DNA of 64,000 nucleotides from JAICXG01 sp963801255 (GCA_963801255.1 CAWDEC010000015.1:1-64000); one strand, 5' to 3'. Counted from the first letter of the stretch, positions 27,430 to 36,515 are shown. The notes: generated from the sequence alone by a model not told the origin. Program-made: numbers and translations.

Positions 27430-28145
27430 ATGAAGAATTCCTGGTTGCCATCGACGCCCGTGATGGCGGAAGGCGCGAGGCCATCGATTTGAGCGCCCAT
27501 CGCTTGAGCGAAATCGCGCACCTTCTCCCGCGCCTTATCGTGTAATGCTGGGTCGCGCACGATTCCGCCCCGGTTCACATCGGCCTTAGCTAGCTCGAAT
27601 TGTGGTTTGATCAAGGCAAGGATCACACCTTTTGCAGTTAGCAATTCGAAGGCATTCGGCAAGATCAAAGTCAGCGAGATAAAGGAAACATCGATCGTGC
27701 AGAGATCGATCGGTTCCGGGATTTCCCTCGGCGAGAGGTAGCGCCCGTTCATCTTCTCCAGAACCACGACGCGCGGATCCTGCCGAATTTTCCAAGCGAG
27801 CTGGCCGTGACCGACGTCGACGGCGAAGACGGTACGTGCTCCGTTTTGCAAGAGGCAATCGGTGAATCCTCCGGTCGACGCGCCAATGTCGAGAGCGATC
27901 TTGTCACAACAATCGATCTGGAAATGCGCGAGCGCGCTTTCGAGTTTTAAACCGCCGCGTCCCACAAAGCGATTACGCACCGCAACGGAGAGTTGCGCTT
28001 CCGCGCGGATAGGATGCGAGGCCTTTTCGGCCACCCGTCCATCGATGGTCACCTCGCCAGCCATAATGGCGGCTTGCGCTTGGTGGCGGCTGGTAAAGTA
28101 GCCGCGCTCAACAAGTGCCTGATCAAGTCGAATGCCGCGCGCCAT
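27405..28145 (-). CDS. tlyA: TlyA-family rRNA 2'-O-methyltransferase
   Basis: This 246-aa protein has an N-terminal S4 RNA-binding domain (RLDQALVERGYFTSRHQAQAAI, residues about 5-65) and a FtsJ/RrmJ-type methyltransferase domain with the SAM loop DIGASTGGFTDCLLQNGA, the VDVGHGQL strand and ALIKPQFE. Known members methylate cytidine 2'-hydroxyls of 16S and/or 23S rRNA; some are annotated as haemolysins. Length is normal for the family. It overlaps nadK downstream, a pairing common in bacteria. Confidence 0.93.
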   Translation of the reverse strand: MARGIRLDQALVERGYFTSRHQAQAAIMAGEVTIDGRVAEKASHPIRAEAQLSVAVRNRFVGRGGLKLESALAHFQIDCCDKIALDIGASTGGFTDCLLQNGARTVFAVDVGHGQLAWKIRQDPRVVVLEKMNGRYLSPREIPEPIDLCTIDVSFISLTLILPNAFELLTAKGVILALIKPQFELAKADVNRGGIVRDPALHDKAREKVRDFAQAMGAQIDGLAPSAITGVDGNQEFFICLRKPSA

Positions 28146-28226
28146 GGTTCTGTGTGGCTCTAATCCTGGAAAGAAGTGGAACTTTTTTGACGTAATAATT
28201 ACGAATAATTGTCAGGCTACGAGTGA

Positions 28227-28505
28227 CTAATCGAATTTCGAGTTACTGGAATCATAGGCGGCTTCGCGCAGCAGTTTGTCAACCGCGGCGACATCCTCGA
28301 ATGAGGCGCGCCGACGCTGGTATTTGCGGAAAAGTACCTCGCGCAACTCGCGAAGATCTTCCAGTAGAGGCAGGTCATAGTAAGTCCACTCGTCTTCGTC
28401 ACGGAATTTTGCCTGAAATTTCCATTGGCCACCAAACTTCGTCACGCGCACCTCGCGCTTACGGCCGTCCTCGTTTCGCGAGGTCCATATGTGTTGACTG
28501 CGCAT
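28227..28505 (-). CDS. Small conserved-looking protein of unknown function
   Basis: A 92-aa soluble, charged protein: an N-terminal beta-rich part (EVRVTKFGGQWKFQAKF, then DEDEWTYYDLPL) followed by an amphipathic helical part (LEDLRELREVLFRKYQRRRA). Codon use and composition look like a real gene and the opposite frames do not. I do not recognise a named family. Its start lies only 26 bp from the divergent CPBP gene start, an unusually short divergent gap, which may mean that the start of one of them is misassigned. Confidence 0.6.
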   Translation of the reverse strand: MRSQHIWTSRNEDGRKREVRVTKFGGQWKFQAKFRDEDEWTYYDLPLLEDLRELREVLFRKYQRRRASFEDVAAVDKLLREAAYDSSNSKFD

Positions 28506-28531
28506 AGTGTCGGCTCCTTACATTAGCACCC

Positions 28532-29422
28532 TTGAAAGACGCGGCGAGACTCCTGCTTTATCTTGGCGGCGTTGTGACGCTGGGAGCCTTCGCCGCTCCC
28601 CTCCTCTTTTTCGCGGGCAGAGATATTCCCTTTCTCGCCGGCTTCGACTTTGAGAGTTACTTCCATCGCGCGCTCCTCGTGGCGGCGCTCATTCTTCTCT
28701 GGCCGCTGTGGCGTTCACTCCGACTGCGTGGCTGGCACGATCTTGGTCTCGAGAAAAATCGGCGAGCAGGTGTCGACGTCGCCGTCGGTTTTATTATTGC
28801 TGCAGTTCCCCTGCTCTGCTGCGGCGCAATCCTGATTGCGTTGCACATCTACTCGCTGCGACACGCCTTTCTCTGGTCGAAGATGCCGGCGGTTTGCCTG
28901 GCGGCCAGCGTGGTGCCGATTCTGGAGGAAATGTTTTTTCGCGGACTTCTTCTCGGTCTGCTTTTGCGCAGCGGCTCCCGACTCGGCGCGATCATCATGA
29001 CTTCCGCTCTCTTTTCCATCATTCATTTTCTAAAGGCTCCGGAACACACTTCGCCTAACGAATCAGTTCACTGGTTCTCGGGCTTTGTTTCGATCGCACA
29101 TTCGTTCTGGCAATTTGCTGATCCGGTGTTGCTCGTCGCCGGTTTCCTCACTCTCTTCGCAATCGGCTGCGTCCTGGCGGATGCCCGCATTCAGACACGC
29201 TCGCTTTGGCTGCCGATCGGTTTGCATGCCGGCTGGATTTTCGCCAACGGCCTTTTTAGCAAAGCCGCACATCGGGAGATGCTGGCGCTTCCCTGGTTGG
29301 GGAAAGACTTGCTCGTTGGAATTGCGCCTCTTATTCTCGCGCTCGCCAGCTGGGCGTTCGTTCGCGGCTGGGTGAGTTATGTCCACTCTCGCGCTCCGCA
29401 ATCCATTTCGCGGTCTCGTTAG
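28532..29422 (+). CDS. CPBP-family intramembrane metalloprotease (CAAX/Abi type)
   Basis: This 296-aa polytopic membrane protein carries the CPBP motifs: EEMFFRG with E132, E133 and R137, FSIIH with H165, and a late histidine in LHAGW (H232). These match the glutamate/histidine active site of Rce1-like intramembrane proteases, known in bacteria for peptide or bacteriocin-immunity processing. About seven or eight membrane helices are visible. The only start giving the full first helix is TTG at 28532 (MKDAARLLLYLGG). The 3' end overlaps the comF-like gene by 44 bp, so it heads a comF-accD-folC transcription unit. The substrate is unknown. Confidence 0.85.
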   Translation: MKDAARLLLYLGGVVTLGAFAAPLLFFAGRDIPFLAGFDFESYFHRALLVAALILLWPLWRSLRLRGWHDLGLEKNRRAGVDVAVGFIIAAVPLLCCGAILIALHIYSLRHAFLWSKMPAVCLAASVVPILEEMFFRGLLLGLLLRSGSRLGAIIMTSALFSIIHFLKAPEHTSPNESVHWFSGFVSIAHSFWQFADPVLLVAGFLTLFAIGCVLADARIQTRSLWLPIGLHAGWIFANGLFSKAAHREMLALPWLGKDLLVGIAPLILALASWAFVRGWVSYVHSRAPQSISRSR

Positions 29423-30107
29423 TCTGCTTTATCCGGCGACCTGCGAAGCGTGTCGGGCGCCGATCACTCCTCATGAAACGCTCTGCCGCTCCTGCCTTGA
29501 CGCCGTACCGCGGATCGCGTCGCCATTCTGCGCCAAGTGCTCGCAGCCGTTCGCCGGCGCGATTAGCGACACTTTCACCTGTGCGAATTGCGAAGGGCGC
29601 GCCCTGCATTTCGACCTGGCCGTTTCGCTCTACCGCAGCCGCGGCATCGTGCGAGAAATTGTCCATGATTTTAAGTACAACCGTCGTCTTCACCTGCGTC
29701 GCCTGCTTGGTTGTTGGATTGATGAAGCACTCGACGATTCGCGGTTGGCGAGCCGGCGCTTCGATCTGGTTGTTCCCGTGCCTTTGCACCCAGCGCGCAA
29801 ACGCGAACGGGGTTTCAATCAAGCCGAGCTGCTCGCCCGCGAGTTGTCTCGATCCCGCGGCCTTTCGTTAGGCAACGTGCTCGATCGTATCCGCTACACC
29901 ACCACACAAACGCAGTTCGATCGTCAGGAGCGCATGGAAAATCTCAAAGGCGCGTTTCGTTTACGCCGCGGCTGCGACGTGCAAGGTTTGCGAATGCTTT
30001 TGGTGGATGATGTCCTGACAACTGGTTCGACTCTGAGCGAATGCGCCTCGGTTCTAAAAAAAGCCGGTGCGCGTTCCGTCCATGCCGTCACCGCCGCGCG
30101 CGGCTAA
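29379..30107 (+). CDS. comF: ComF-family phosphoribosyltransferase-like competence protein
   Basis: The 242-aa protein has an N-terminal double zinc ribbon with cysteine pairs C22/C25, C36/C39, C51/C54 and C68/C71. A phosphoribosyltransferase fold follows: VPVPLHPARKRERGFNQAELLA and the PRPP loop LLVDDVLTTGST at 207-218. ComF proteins are needed for transformation DNA import in naturally competent bacteria, but the family is widespread and also present where competence is unknown. It overlaps the CPBP gene upstream and lies 3 bp before accD. One copy of the CGTTAGGC motif falls inside it (29866). Given the motif abundance, competence is an appealing but unproven role. Confidence 0.9.
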   Translation: MSTLALRNPFRGLVSLLYPATCEACRAPITPHETLCRSCLDAVPRIASPFCAKCSQPFAGAISDTFTCANCEGRALHFDLAVSLYRSRGIVREIVHDFKYNRRLHLRRLLGCWIDEALDDSRLASRRFDLVVPVPLHPARKRERGFNQAELLARELSRSRGLSLGNVLDRIRYTTTQTQFDRQERMENLKGAFRLRRGCDVQGLRMLLVDDVLTTGSTLSECASVLKKAGARSVHAVTAARG

Positions 30108-30110
30108 ATC

Positions 30111-30956
30111 ATGGCCATTTTTAAAAAGCCGTCGTTACGAACTGACAGCAATCGCAAGCGCGAGATGCCGCAGGGCCTCTGGCAAAAGTGTCCGGATTGC
30201 GGCGAGGTCGTGCATGAAATCAAGTTGAACGAGAACGACCGCGTCTGTCCCCGCTGCGATTATCATTTTGCCATCTCCGCCCAGGATCGGATCGCGAATC
30301 TCTGCGATCCGGACAGCTTCGTCGAAATGGACGCCGGGCTCACGTCGATCGATACACTCAAGTTCCAGGGTCAGGCGAGCTACAAGGATCGGTTGCGGAA
30401 ATACCAGGATAGCACGGGTCTGACCGACGCGGTCGTGAGCGGTCACGGGCTGATCGAGGGTTACAAGGTTTCGCTCGCGGTGATGGATTTTAGCTTTCTC
30501 GCCGCCACCATGGGCTCCGTTGCGGGCGAACGCATCACGCGCGCGATCGAGTTTGCAACTGAGCAGCGTTGCGCAGTCATCATCATCGCGGCCTCCGGCG
30601 GAGCGCGGATGTACGAAGGAATGCTTTCTCTTATGCAAATGGCAAAAACGAGCGGTGCGCTTGCCCTGCACGCCGAACAAAAGCTTCCGTTTATTTCCAT
30701 ACTGACCAACCCGACCACCGCCGGAGTGATGGCAAGTTTTGCATCGTTAGGCGACGTCATCATTGCGGAGCCAAAAGCAATGGTCGGTTTTGCCGGGCCG
30801 CGCGTGATCAAGGAGACAACTCATCAGGATTTGCCGGAAGGTTTCCAAACGGCAGAGTTTCTCGAGGAGCATGGCTTGATCGATATGATTGTGCATCGGC
30901 GCGACCTCCGACAGCAGCTCACCCAATTGCTCGCCTACTTCTCCGCCAGCCATTGA
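30111..30956 (+). CDS. accD: Acetyl-CoA carboxylase carboxyltransferase subunit beta
   Basis: This 281-aa subunit transfers the carboxyl group from biotin to acetyl-CoA in the first step of fatty-acid synthesis, in complex with AccA. It has the N-terminal zinc ribbon (C27, C30, C46, C49 in CPDCG...CPRCD), the carboxyltransferase core with ASGGARMYEG, TNPTTAGVMASFASLGD and the FAGPRVIKET block. Length is normal. Its TGA stop overlaps the folC TTG start (TTGA), implying coupled translation of accD and folC, a common bacterial pair. Confidence 0.97.
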   Translation: MAIFKKPSLRTDSNRKREMPQGLWQKCPDCGEVVHEIKLNENDRVCPRCDYHFAISAQDRIANLCDPDSFVEMDAGLTSIDTLKFQGQASYKDRLRKYQDSTGLTDAVVSGHGLIEGYKVSLAVMDFSFLAATMGSVAGERITRAIEFATEQRCAVIIIAASGGARMYEGMLSLMQMAKTSGALALHAEQKLPFISILTNPTTAGVMASFASLGDVIIAEPKAMVGFAGPRVIKETTHQDLPEGFQTAEFLEEHGLIDMIVHRRDLRQQLTQLLAYFSASH

Positions 30957-32203
30957 AAGCTGAAGAGGCCATCGGGCCGTCTTATACCTACCAGGAGACG
31001 CTGCGCTGGCTTTTCAGCACACAGCGTTTCGGGATCAAGCTCGGTCTCGATAACGTCCGGCTGCTTTTTGCGGCGCTCGACATCCCTGCGCCTAACGAAA
31101 AAATCATCCATGTCGCCGGAACCAATGGCAAAGGTTCAACCTGCGCTCTGCTGGATTCGATCTCTCGCGCCGCCGGCTATCGCACCGGACTCTTTACATC
31201 GCCGCATCTCGTCACTTTTCGCGAGCGCATTCGGGTCAATGGCGAAATGATTTCCGAAGAAGAAGTGGCCCTTGGCCTAACGAAAATTCGTGAGCTGATC
31301 TCCGCGTGGAATCCTCATCCGACATTTTTCGAAATAGTCACAGCGCTCGCTCTCGATCACTTTCGCAATCGCAAGGTCGAGATTGTCGTTCTTGAAACCG
31401 GCATGGGCGGTCGACTCGACGCCACGAACGCCACCCAACCAGTCGTTTCCGTTCTCACTCCGGTCGATCTCGACCATCAGAAATGGCTGGGCAACAGCCT
31501 TGCGGAAATTGCATTTGAAAAAGCCGGCATCATCAAGCGGCAGGTGCCGGTTGTTTCTGCGCGGCAAAACGAGGAAGCTGAAGAGGTGATTCGTCGGCGG
31601 GCGGAGGAATGTGATGCGCCACTGGATTTCGTTAGGCAACCCTTCGACCGTTTTCCGGTCGCCCTTGCCGGAGCGCACCAGCGCGAGAACGCCGCCCTCG
31701 CCATCTCAGCCCTCCACACCGCGGGCATTGCCGTCGACGACTCAGCTATCGAGCGCGGCCTGGCAAATGTCGTTTGGCCGGCGCGTTTCCAGCACTGGGA
31801 CGAGCGCACGATCATCGACGGCGCCCACAACCCGGCCGGGGCACGCATTCTTGCCGAAACCTGGCGTCAAAACTTCGGCGATCGCCGCGCCACCGTCATT
31901 CTGGCTGTCTTACAGGATAAGGAAGTGGAAGGGATCTGCCGGGCACTCAAGCCGATCGTGCAACGCGCGCTTCTTCCCGCGATCCGAAGCGAGCGAGCGC
32001 TGGCGCCGGAGGAGCTGCGCCTTCTCTTGATCGATCACTGGCCTGGCTTTCCCGCGGCCACCGCGGCCTCCTTCCTCGAAGCATGGGACGAGGCACGACG
32101 CGATCCGGCGCCAATCCTCATTACAGGCTCACTCCATTTCGCCGGCGAAGCCCTCGCCTCGCTGCATCATGAACCCGCTGCGTTGGAAGATTGTTTGCAG
32201 TAA
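30953..32203 (+). CDS. folC: Bifunctional folylpolyglutamate synthase/dihydrofolate synthase
   Basis: A 416-aa Mur-ligase-family enzyme that adds glutamate to dihydropteroate/folates using ATP. I start it at TTG 30953, overlapping the accD stop by 4 bp, because the family's N-terminus (TYQETLRWLFSTQRFGIKLG) begins there; the frame stays open upstream within accD but that part reads as accD in another frame. The P-loop is HVAGTNGKGST (G59, K60 and G61 central). Further motifs are TSPHLVTFRERIRVNG, ETGMGGRLDATNA and IDGAHNPAG. Three CGTTAGGC motifs lie inside the gene (31090, 31275, 31630). Confidence 0.94.
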   Translation: MKAEEAIGPSYTYQETLRWLFSTQRFGIKLGLDNVRLLFAALDIPAPNEKIIHVAGTNGKGSTCALLDSISRAAGYRTGLFTSPHLVTFRERIRVNGEMISEEEVALGLTKIRELISAWNPHPTFFEIVTALALDHFRNRKVEIVVLETGMGGRLDATNATQPVVSVLTPVDLDHQKWLGNSLAEIAFEKAGIIKRQVPVVSARQNEEAEEVIRRRAEECDAPLDFVRQPFDRFPVALAGAHQRENAALAISALHTAGIAVDDSAIERGLANVVWPARFQHWDERTIIDGAHNPAGARILAETWRQNFGDRRATVILAVLQDKEVEGICRALKPIVQRALLPAIRSERALAPEELRLLLIDHWPGFPAATAASFLEAWDEARRDPAPILITGSLHFAGEALASLHHEPAALEDCLQ

Positions 32204-32333
32204 CTTCGAAGCGAAGGAATTCATCGATTGCTCCCACAAAGCGACAAGAGCTCTGCCAACTGACCGCGGAAGTGCAATTCATCGCTAAAAAATCGCAACG
32301 CACCAGCAGCAGTCGTGGCACATTCATCCTAGC

Positions 32334-33410
32334 GTGAAAGTCGTGAAAGGGATGACGGCGGCTGCCAGTTTCGTCGAAGCGTCGCCTGCTCCGACGGGAC
32401 GGAAGCGTTTGAGCCCCCTCGTGCGCACTATCCTGGGGCTCGGCGCGCTGGTTTGCGTGCTGTGTGTTCTCGGCGTTCTCATTTGGCAGGGCGTGACTGC
32501 CTATGGTGCGCCAGATCCCGAGCATCCATCGACGAGTCCAGCGATGGCATTCCTCGATATCGGAGTGCTCGTTTTCCGTGAAGGCCTCGAATGCATTCTC
32601 GTGCTTGCGGCGCTGACAGCCAGCATGACCGGCAGTACGGCAGTTCATCGCCGACCGATCGGCCTTGGCGCTGGCTTGGGATTTGTTGGGACGCTGATCA
32701 CCTGGTTCATTGCGATCGGCGTCATGCAGCAACTGACTGAGAGCGTGCCGGCTCTCGACCTGCAGGCGGCGACTGGCTTGCTTGCGGTCGTTGTCCTGGT
32801 GGTGATCATGAACTGGTTCTTCCACAAGATTTATTGGGGTGGCTGGATCCGGGCGCACAATCGCCGCAAGAAGAATCTCCTGGCCGAATCGCCTAACGAC
32901 GATAAGACGCGGCGTCGCCTTTGGTGGGGCTTGATCCTGCTCGGTTTCACTTCGCTTTATCGCGAAGGCTTCGAGGTCGTACTCTTTCTTCAGAGTTATC
33001 GGTTGAAATTTGGCACCTCCGTCGTGCTGGAGGGCGCGCTCGTCGGTTTGATACTCTCCGGCATGGTAGCGGTCGTGACCTTTGGTTTGCAACGCCGGCT
33101 TCCCTACCGCCAAATGCTTATCACGACCGGCGTGCTTCTTGGAGGAGTGCTCCTAGTCATGGTTGGTGAGCAAGCACAGGAAATGCAGCTCGCGCATTGG
33201 ATCTCCACCACGCCGACTCCCGCGCTGGAGACTGTGATTCGTCCATGGATGGGAATGTGGTTTGCCATTTTCCCGACTGTAGAAACACTCTCCGCGCAAG
33301 CGATCGCGGCCGCCGTGGTCATTGGCTCCTATTACGCGGCACGGCGAATGGGTCGGCAAGCGGCCGCCGAGACAATGGCGCAGCCGCGAAGACGGCTCCT
33401 CAACAGCTAA
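32334..33410 (+). CDS. FTR1-family iron permease
   Basis: This 358-aa polytopic membrane protein has the paired REGxE motifs of FTR1 high-affinity iron permeases: FREGLE with R82/E83/E86 and YREGFE with R210/E211/E214, each in a membrane helix. About eight helices are visible. In bacteria FTR1 proteins import ferrous or ferric iron, often with a cupredoxin-type or lipoprotein partner. Here a cupredoxin-domain protein is encoded next door on the opposite strand (33520-34746). The GTG at 32334 is taken as start; ATG 32352 is an alternative. No EfeO/EfeB homologue is adjacent. Confidence 0.88.
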   Translation: MKVVKGMTAAASFVEASPAPTGRKRLSPLVRTILGLGALVCVLCVLGVLIWQGVTAYGAPDPEHPSTSPAMAFLDIGVLVFREGLECILVLAALTASMTGSTAVHRRPIGLGAGLGFVGTLITWFIAIGVMQQLTESVPALDLQAATGLLAVVVLVVIMNWFFHKIYWGGWIRAHNRRKKNLLAESPNDDKTRRRLWWGLILLGFTSLYREGFEVVLFLQSYRLKFGTSVVLEGALVGLILSGMVAVVTFGLQRRLPYRQMLITTGVLLGGVLLVMVGEQAQEMQLAHWISTTPTPALETVIRPWMGMWFAIFPTVETLSAQAIAAAVVIGSYYAARRMGRQAAAETMAQPRRRLLNS

Positions 33411-33500
33411 TGCCGCCGAATTGGCCTAACGATCCTGGAAGCTGACGGAAGGTGGCGTCGTCGTTTCACCGCAGCTTGTCACACACAAATGGGTGGGATT

Positions 33501-33516
33501 ACGAACTCTCGTTCGT
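33501..33516 (+). terminator. Possible weak terminator between convergent genes
   Basis: ACGAAC at 33501-33506 and GTTCGT at 33511-33516 form a perfect 6-bp stem with a TCTC loop, followed on the plus strand by GTTTT. It lies about 90 bp after the FTR1 stop and just before the 3' end of the convergent cupredoxin gene. The stem is short and the T-run broken, so the call is tentative. Confidence 0.35.
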
Positions 33517-33519
33517 GTT

Positions 33520-34746
33520 TTACTGTAGTCTGTAGACTTCCACTAACCCTACCCCGGTAACTCCACCTTGACCCATCACAATTGCGGTGTAAGCCGCCGG
33601 GCCAAGTGTTTCGAGCAGGGCCGATTCGGAGTCGTTCGTCGGCTGGAGGCCCGTCGCCTCGATTTCGGTCTGTTGAGTGTCCTTCCAATCATTGTTGCTG
33701 CCAATAAGAGTGCCATCACTATCGTGCAACTCCAGGCTTGGGTCGGAGAGCGCGCCACTAATTCCAAACGGTGTAAGCGAAGGTCCCAGGGCGCGAATGA
33801 GAACCGTGCTGTTAGCGCCGCCGCCGCCCAGGATAAAGCCACCAATCATGACGTTGTTACCAGTTTGCACTGATGCGCGTGTGCTGATGTTTGCCAGCTG
33901 CGAATCATTCGATTGATCAAGGTCGTATACCTCTACGAGGCCGATACCCGTTCCTCCATTCTTGCCACTTACGACCGCGGTGTAACTTCCAGGATCCAGT
34001 GTCTCCACGATGGCGGATTCGAGCAGGTTTGCGGGAGCCAATCCCGTGGCGGAAATATTAGCCTCATCCGAATCCTTCCAATTGTCGTTGCTGGTAATGA
34101 GAGATTGATCACTCGCGTGAAGTTCAAGAACTGGATCGGCCAGAGGATTCGCAATTCCGGCGTCGGCCAATGACGGCCCGATTGCACGCAAGATCAGCCG
34201 CTTTGGACTCGTGCCGGTAACGATGAAGCCTCCGATCAGAACCTGATCGCCGGTCTCGACCTGGATTCGGGTCGATATGTTAAGCGGCCGCGCTGGAACG
34301 GTTGGGTTCGGCGTAGGTGTCGGTGTGGGCGTTGGCGTGGCAGCAGTTACAGTCACCGACCCAGTCATTCCGCAGCAGAGACCGTGAACGCTGCAGTAGT
34401 AAGAAAAGGTTCCGACAGTGGTAAATTGATGCGTGAAAGTACTACCAACGCTCTTTACTCCCGAATCCCATAAGCCGGAAGGTTTTCCGGGCGTGCCGGA
34501 GGTCGTACTGTGAGGACCGGCATTCCAAACCCATTGCACGGTATCGCCCGCCTTGATGGAAACCATGGCGGGCGAAAAGAAAAGGTCGGGCGGGTATCCG
34601 TATCCGTTCATCTTGACCATATCCTCGACGCCACCACCGGCCATCCCAACGTAAACAGTCACCGTCTCCGCCCGAAGAGCGGGGCTGAAGCTAGACAAAG
34701 CGGCAAAGGCCAGCCCGACGCCAGCTGAGAAAAATTGCGTCTTCAT
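33520..34746 (-). CDS. Secreted cupredoxin (plastocyanin-like) protein with two C-terminal NISTR modules
   Basis: A 408-aa exported protein. I start it at ATG 34746 (MKTQFFSAGVG), giving a signal peptide ending near ALRA-E; an upstream ATG at 34794 would add 16 residues before it. Residues about 25-135 form a plastocyanin-like blue-copper domain with likely ligands H79 (AGPHS), C118 and H121 (YYCSVHG) and M127. The His-to-Met spacing is one longer than in plastocyanin. A TPTPTPTP linker follows. From about residue 155 come two tandem modules of about 130 aa starting NISTR, closely similar to those ending the beta-helix protein at 10639-13269. Roles in electron transfer or copper/iron handling at the cell surface are plausible given the FTR1 neighbour, but inferred. 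Confidence 0.87.
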   Translation of the reverse strand: MKTQFFSAGVGLAFAALSSFSPALRAETVTVYVGMAGGGVEDMVKMNGYGYPPDLFFSPAMVSIKAGDTVQWVWNAGPHSTTSGTPGKPSGLWDSGVKSVGSTFTHQFTTVGTFSYYCSVHGLCCGMTGSVTVTAATPTPTPTPTPNPTVPARPLNISTRIQVETGDQVLIGGFIVTGTSPKRLILRAIGPSLADAGIANPLADPVLELHASDQSLITSNDNWKDSDEANISATGLAPANLLESAIVETLDPGSYTAVVSGKNGGTGIGLVEVYDLDQSNDSQLANISTRASVQTGNNVMIGGFILGGGGANSTVLIRALGPSLTPFGISGALSDPSLELHDSDGTLIGSNNDWKDTQQTEIEATGLQPTNDSESALLETLGPAAYTAIVMGQGGVTGVGLVEVYRLQ

Positions 34747-34871
34747 AAGCGATTGGCTGTACGCAAAGTAAAGGGAAATCGGGGTCGTAGCCAACCCGCA
34801 ATCGTAACGAGGCTGTTACGTAATTCAGCGAACGAATCCGAGTTGCCAGGTCCGGAGGCCGCGGGAGATCC

Positions 34872-36440
34872 TCAGGATTCCGCGGCAACGGATTCTATTC
34901 TTGGAAAGAGGGGTTTCGGCTTACCGACGACATGACCATCAGGTAATATCCCCCACTCCGCATCGCCTAACGAGAAGCGCTCGTCCTTCCCGCTTAGCTC
35001 CATCTTCCAGTTGAGCTGATCGAAGATACCATGCGCGCCTTGAGGAAGAACTGGCGAAATGAGAATCGCGATGATGCGAAGGCGCTCGGCGAGATCGTAC
35101 AGAATCTCGCCAACGTCCTGAGCACGTCCTTCCTTCATCATCTTCCAAGGAGACGTCTGCTCAATGTGTAAGTTAGCCTTATCCGCGATCCTAATCGCCG
35201 TATCCATCGTGCCACTCATCGCGACATCTTCAGCGAGATCACAGTACGCCTTTACAAGAACGGGGGTGACAGCCTCGCTCGCTCGGATGGGACGCCGCAA
35301 TTTACTTTCCGGATACCGCGCAGCCATGCTGAGTGTTCTATTCAACAGGTTACCCAGGGAGTTGGCGAGGTCGCTGTTGTATCGTTCGATAATACGATAA
35401 GACAGGAAGTCCGCGTCCTGCCCGATCACCATATCAGTCATCAAATAGTAACGTAGCGCTTCGGCGCCATACTTATCAGCTAGCTCATCCGGGTCGATAA
35501 CGTTGCCGAGCGATTTGCTCATCTTCGCCCCGCTCACGTTCCACCAGCCATGGACGAGGAATCTCGGGATTTGTTCATCAGGGAAACCGAGGGCGTGGAG
35601 CATGATCGGCCAATAGATGCCGTGTGCTGGAATCAGAATGTCTTTGCCGATGATGTGCAGTGCGGGCCATTTCTCCCTAAACTCGTTAGGTTGCGTGGCA
35701 AAATCCTTCGCTGGATCGTAACCGATAAAGCTGATGTAGTTCGTCAGCGCATCGAACCAAACGTAGTTCACATAATCGCGGTCAAAAGGTAACTCAATGC
35801 CCCAACTCAGTCGCGATTTAGGACGAGAGATGCAAAGATCGCCGCTTAGCTTTTCGACCGCGTTTATGAGTTCCGTCTGGCGAAAGTCGGGACTTACACA
35901 ATCGGGAGTTTTGCGCAGGTAATCCAATAGCCAGCCCTTGTGCTGGGAGAGTCGGAAATAGTAATTCTCCTCCACGCGATGCTCGACCTGACCCCATTCC
36001 GGGCCAAACTCACCATCGGGACCGCGCTCTTTGTCGGTCAGGAACTGTTCCTGGCGAATGCTGTAATAACCTTCCTGTTTGTCCTTGTAGATCTGGCCCT
36101 CGTCGTAAAGGCGTTGCAGCATTCCCTGCACGCAATGTTTGTGCAGCGGTTCGGTTGTCGCCGCCCAACCGTCATATTGCACTTGCAGCTTTTGCCAGAG
36201 CGCTTTGAACTTCACCGTGAGATCGTCGACGAACTGCTGCGGCGAGATGCCGGCCTTCTCGGCCGATTGCTGCACTTTCTGTCCGTGCTGGTCGACGCCA
36301 GTCAGGAAGTAGACCTTCTCGCCTTTGAGCCGCTGATAGCGCGCGATGACATCGGCCAGCACTTTTTCGTAAGCGTGGCCGATGTGCGGCGGTCCGTTCG
36401 TGTAATCGATTGCTGTCGTTAAATAAAACGTCTTCTTCAC
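34872..36440 (-). CDS. metG: Methionyl-tRNA synthetase
   Basis: This 522-aa class I synthetase charges tRNA-Met. The ATP-binding signatures are present: HIGH at residues 19-22 and KMSKS at 306-310. The connective peptide lacks the CxxC zinc knuckles, as in the shorter Thermus/Bacillus-like subgroup, and there is no C-terminal tRNA-binding (EMAP-like) extension. The anticodon-binding helical domain (LANSLGNLLNRTLS onward) is complete. One CGTTAGGC motif lies inside (34965). Confidence 0.97.
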   Translation of the reverse strand: MKKTFYLTTAIDYTNGPPHIGHAYEKVLADVIARYQRLKGEKVYFLTGVDQHGQKVQQSAEKAGISPQQFVDDLTVKFKALWQKLQVQYDGWAATTEPLHKHCVQGMLQRLYDEGQIYKDKQEGYYSIRQEQFLTDKERGPDGEFGPEWGQVEHRVEENYYFRLSQHKGWLLDYLRKTPDCVSPDFRQTELINAVEKLSGDLCISRPKSRLSWGIELPFDRDYVNYVWFDALTNYISFIGYDPAKDFATQPNEFREKWPALHIIGKDILIPAHGIYWPIMLHALGFPDEQIPRFLVHGWWNVSGAKMSKSLGNVIDPDELADKYGAEALRYYLMTDMVIGQDADFLSYRIIERYNSDLANSLGNLLNRTLSMAARYPESKLRRPIRASEAVTPVLVKAYCDLAEDVAMSGTMDTAIRIADKANLHIEQTSPWKMMKEGRAQDVGEILYDLAERLRIIAILISPVLPQGAHGIFDQLNWKMELSGKDERFSLGDAEWGILPDGHVVGKPKPLFPRIESVAAES

Positions 36441-36515
36441 TCAGGTTGTCTTTGGCTCGGAGATATTGCGAGCAGGTCCTCGGCAACGCAACGGCGGATT
36501 GCTCCTTATTTTCGC

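Noticed and set aside
30569..30952. Upstream extension of the folC frame
   Set aside because: This part is accD read in another phase; folC homology starts only after 30953, where TTG overlaps the accD stop.
32121..33113. A 330-codon open frame on the minus strand
   Set aside because: It is antisense to the FTR1 permease gene, which has both REGxE motifs; the antisense product shows no family features.
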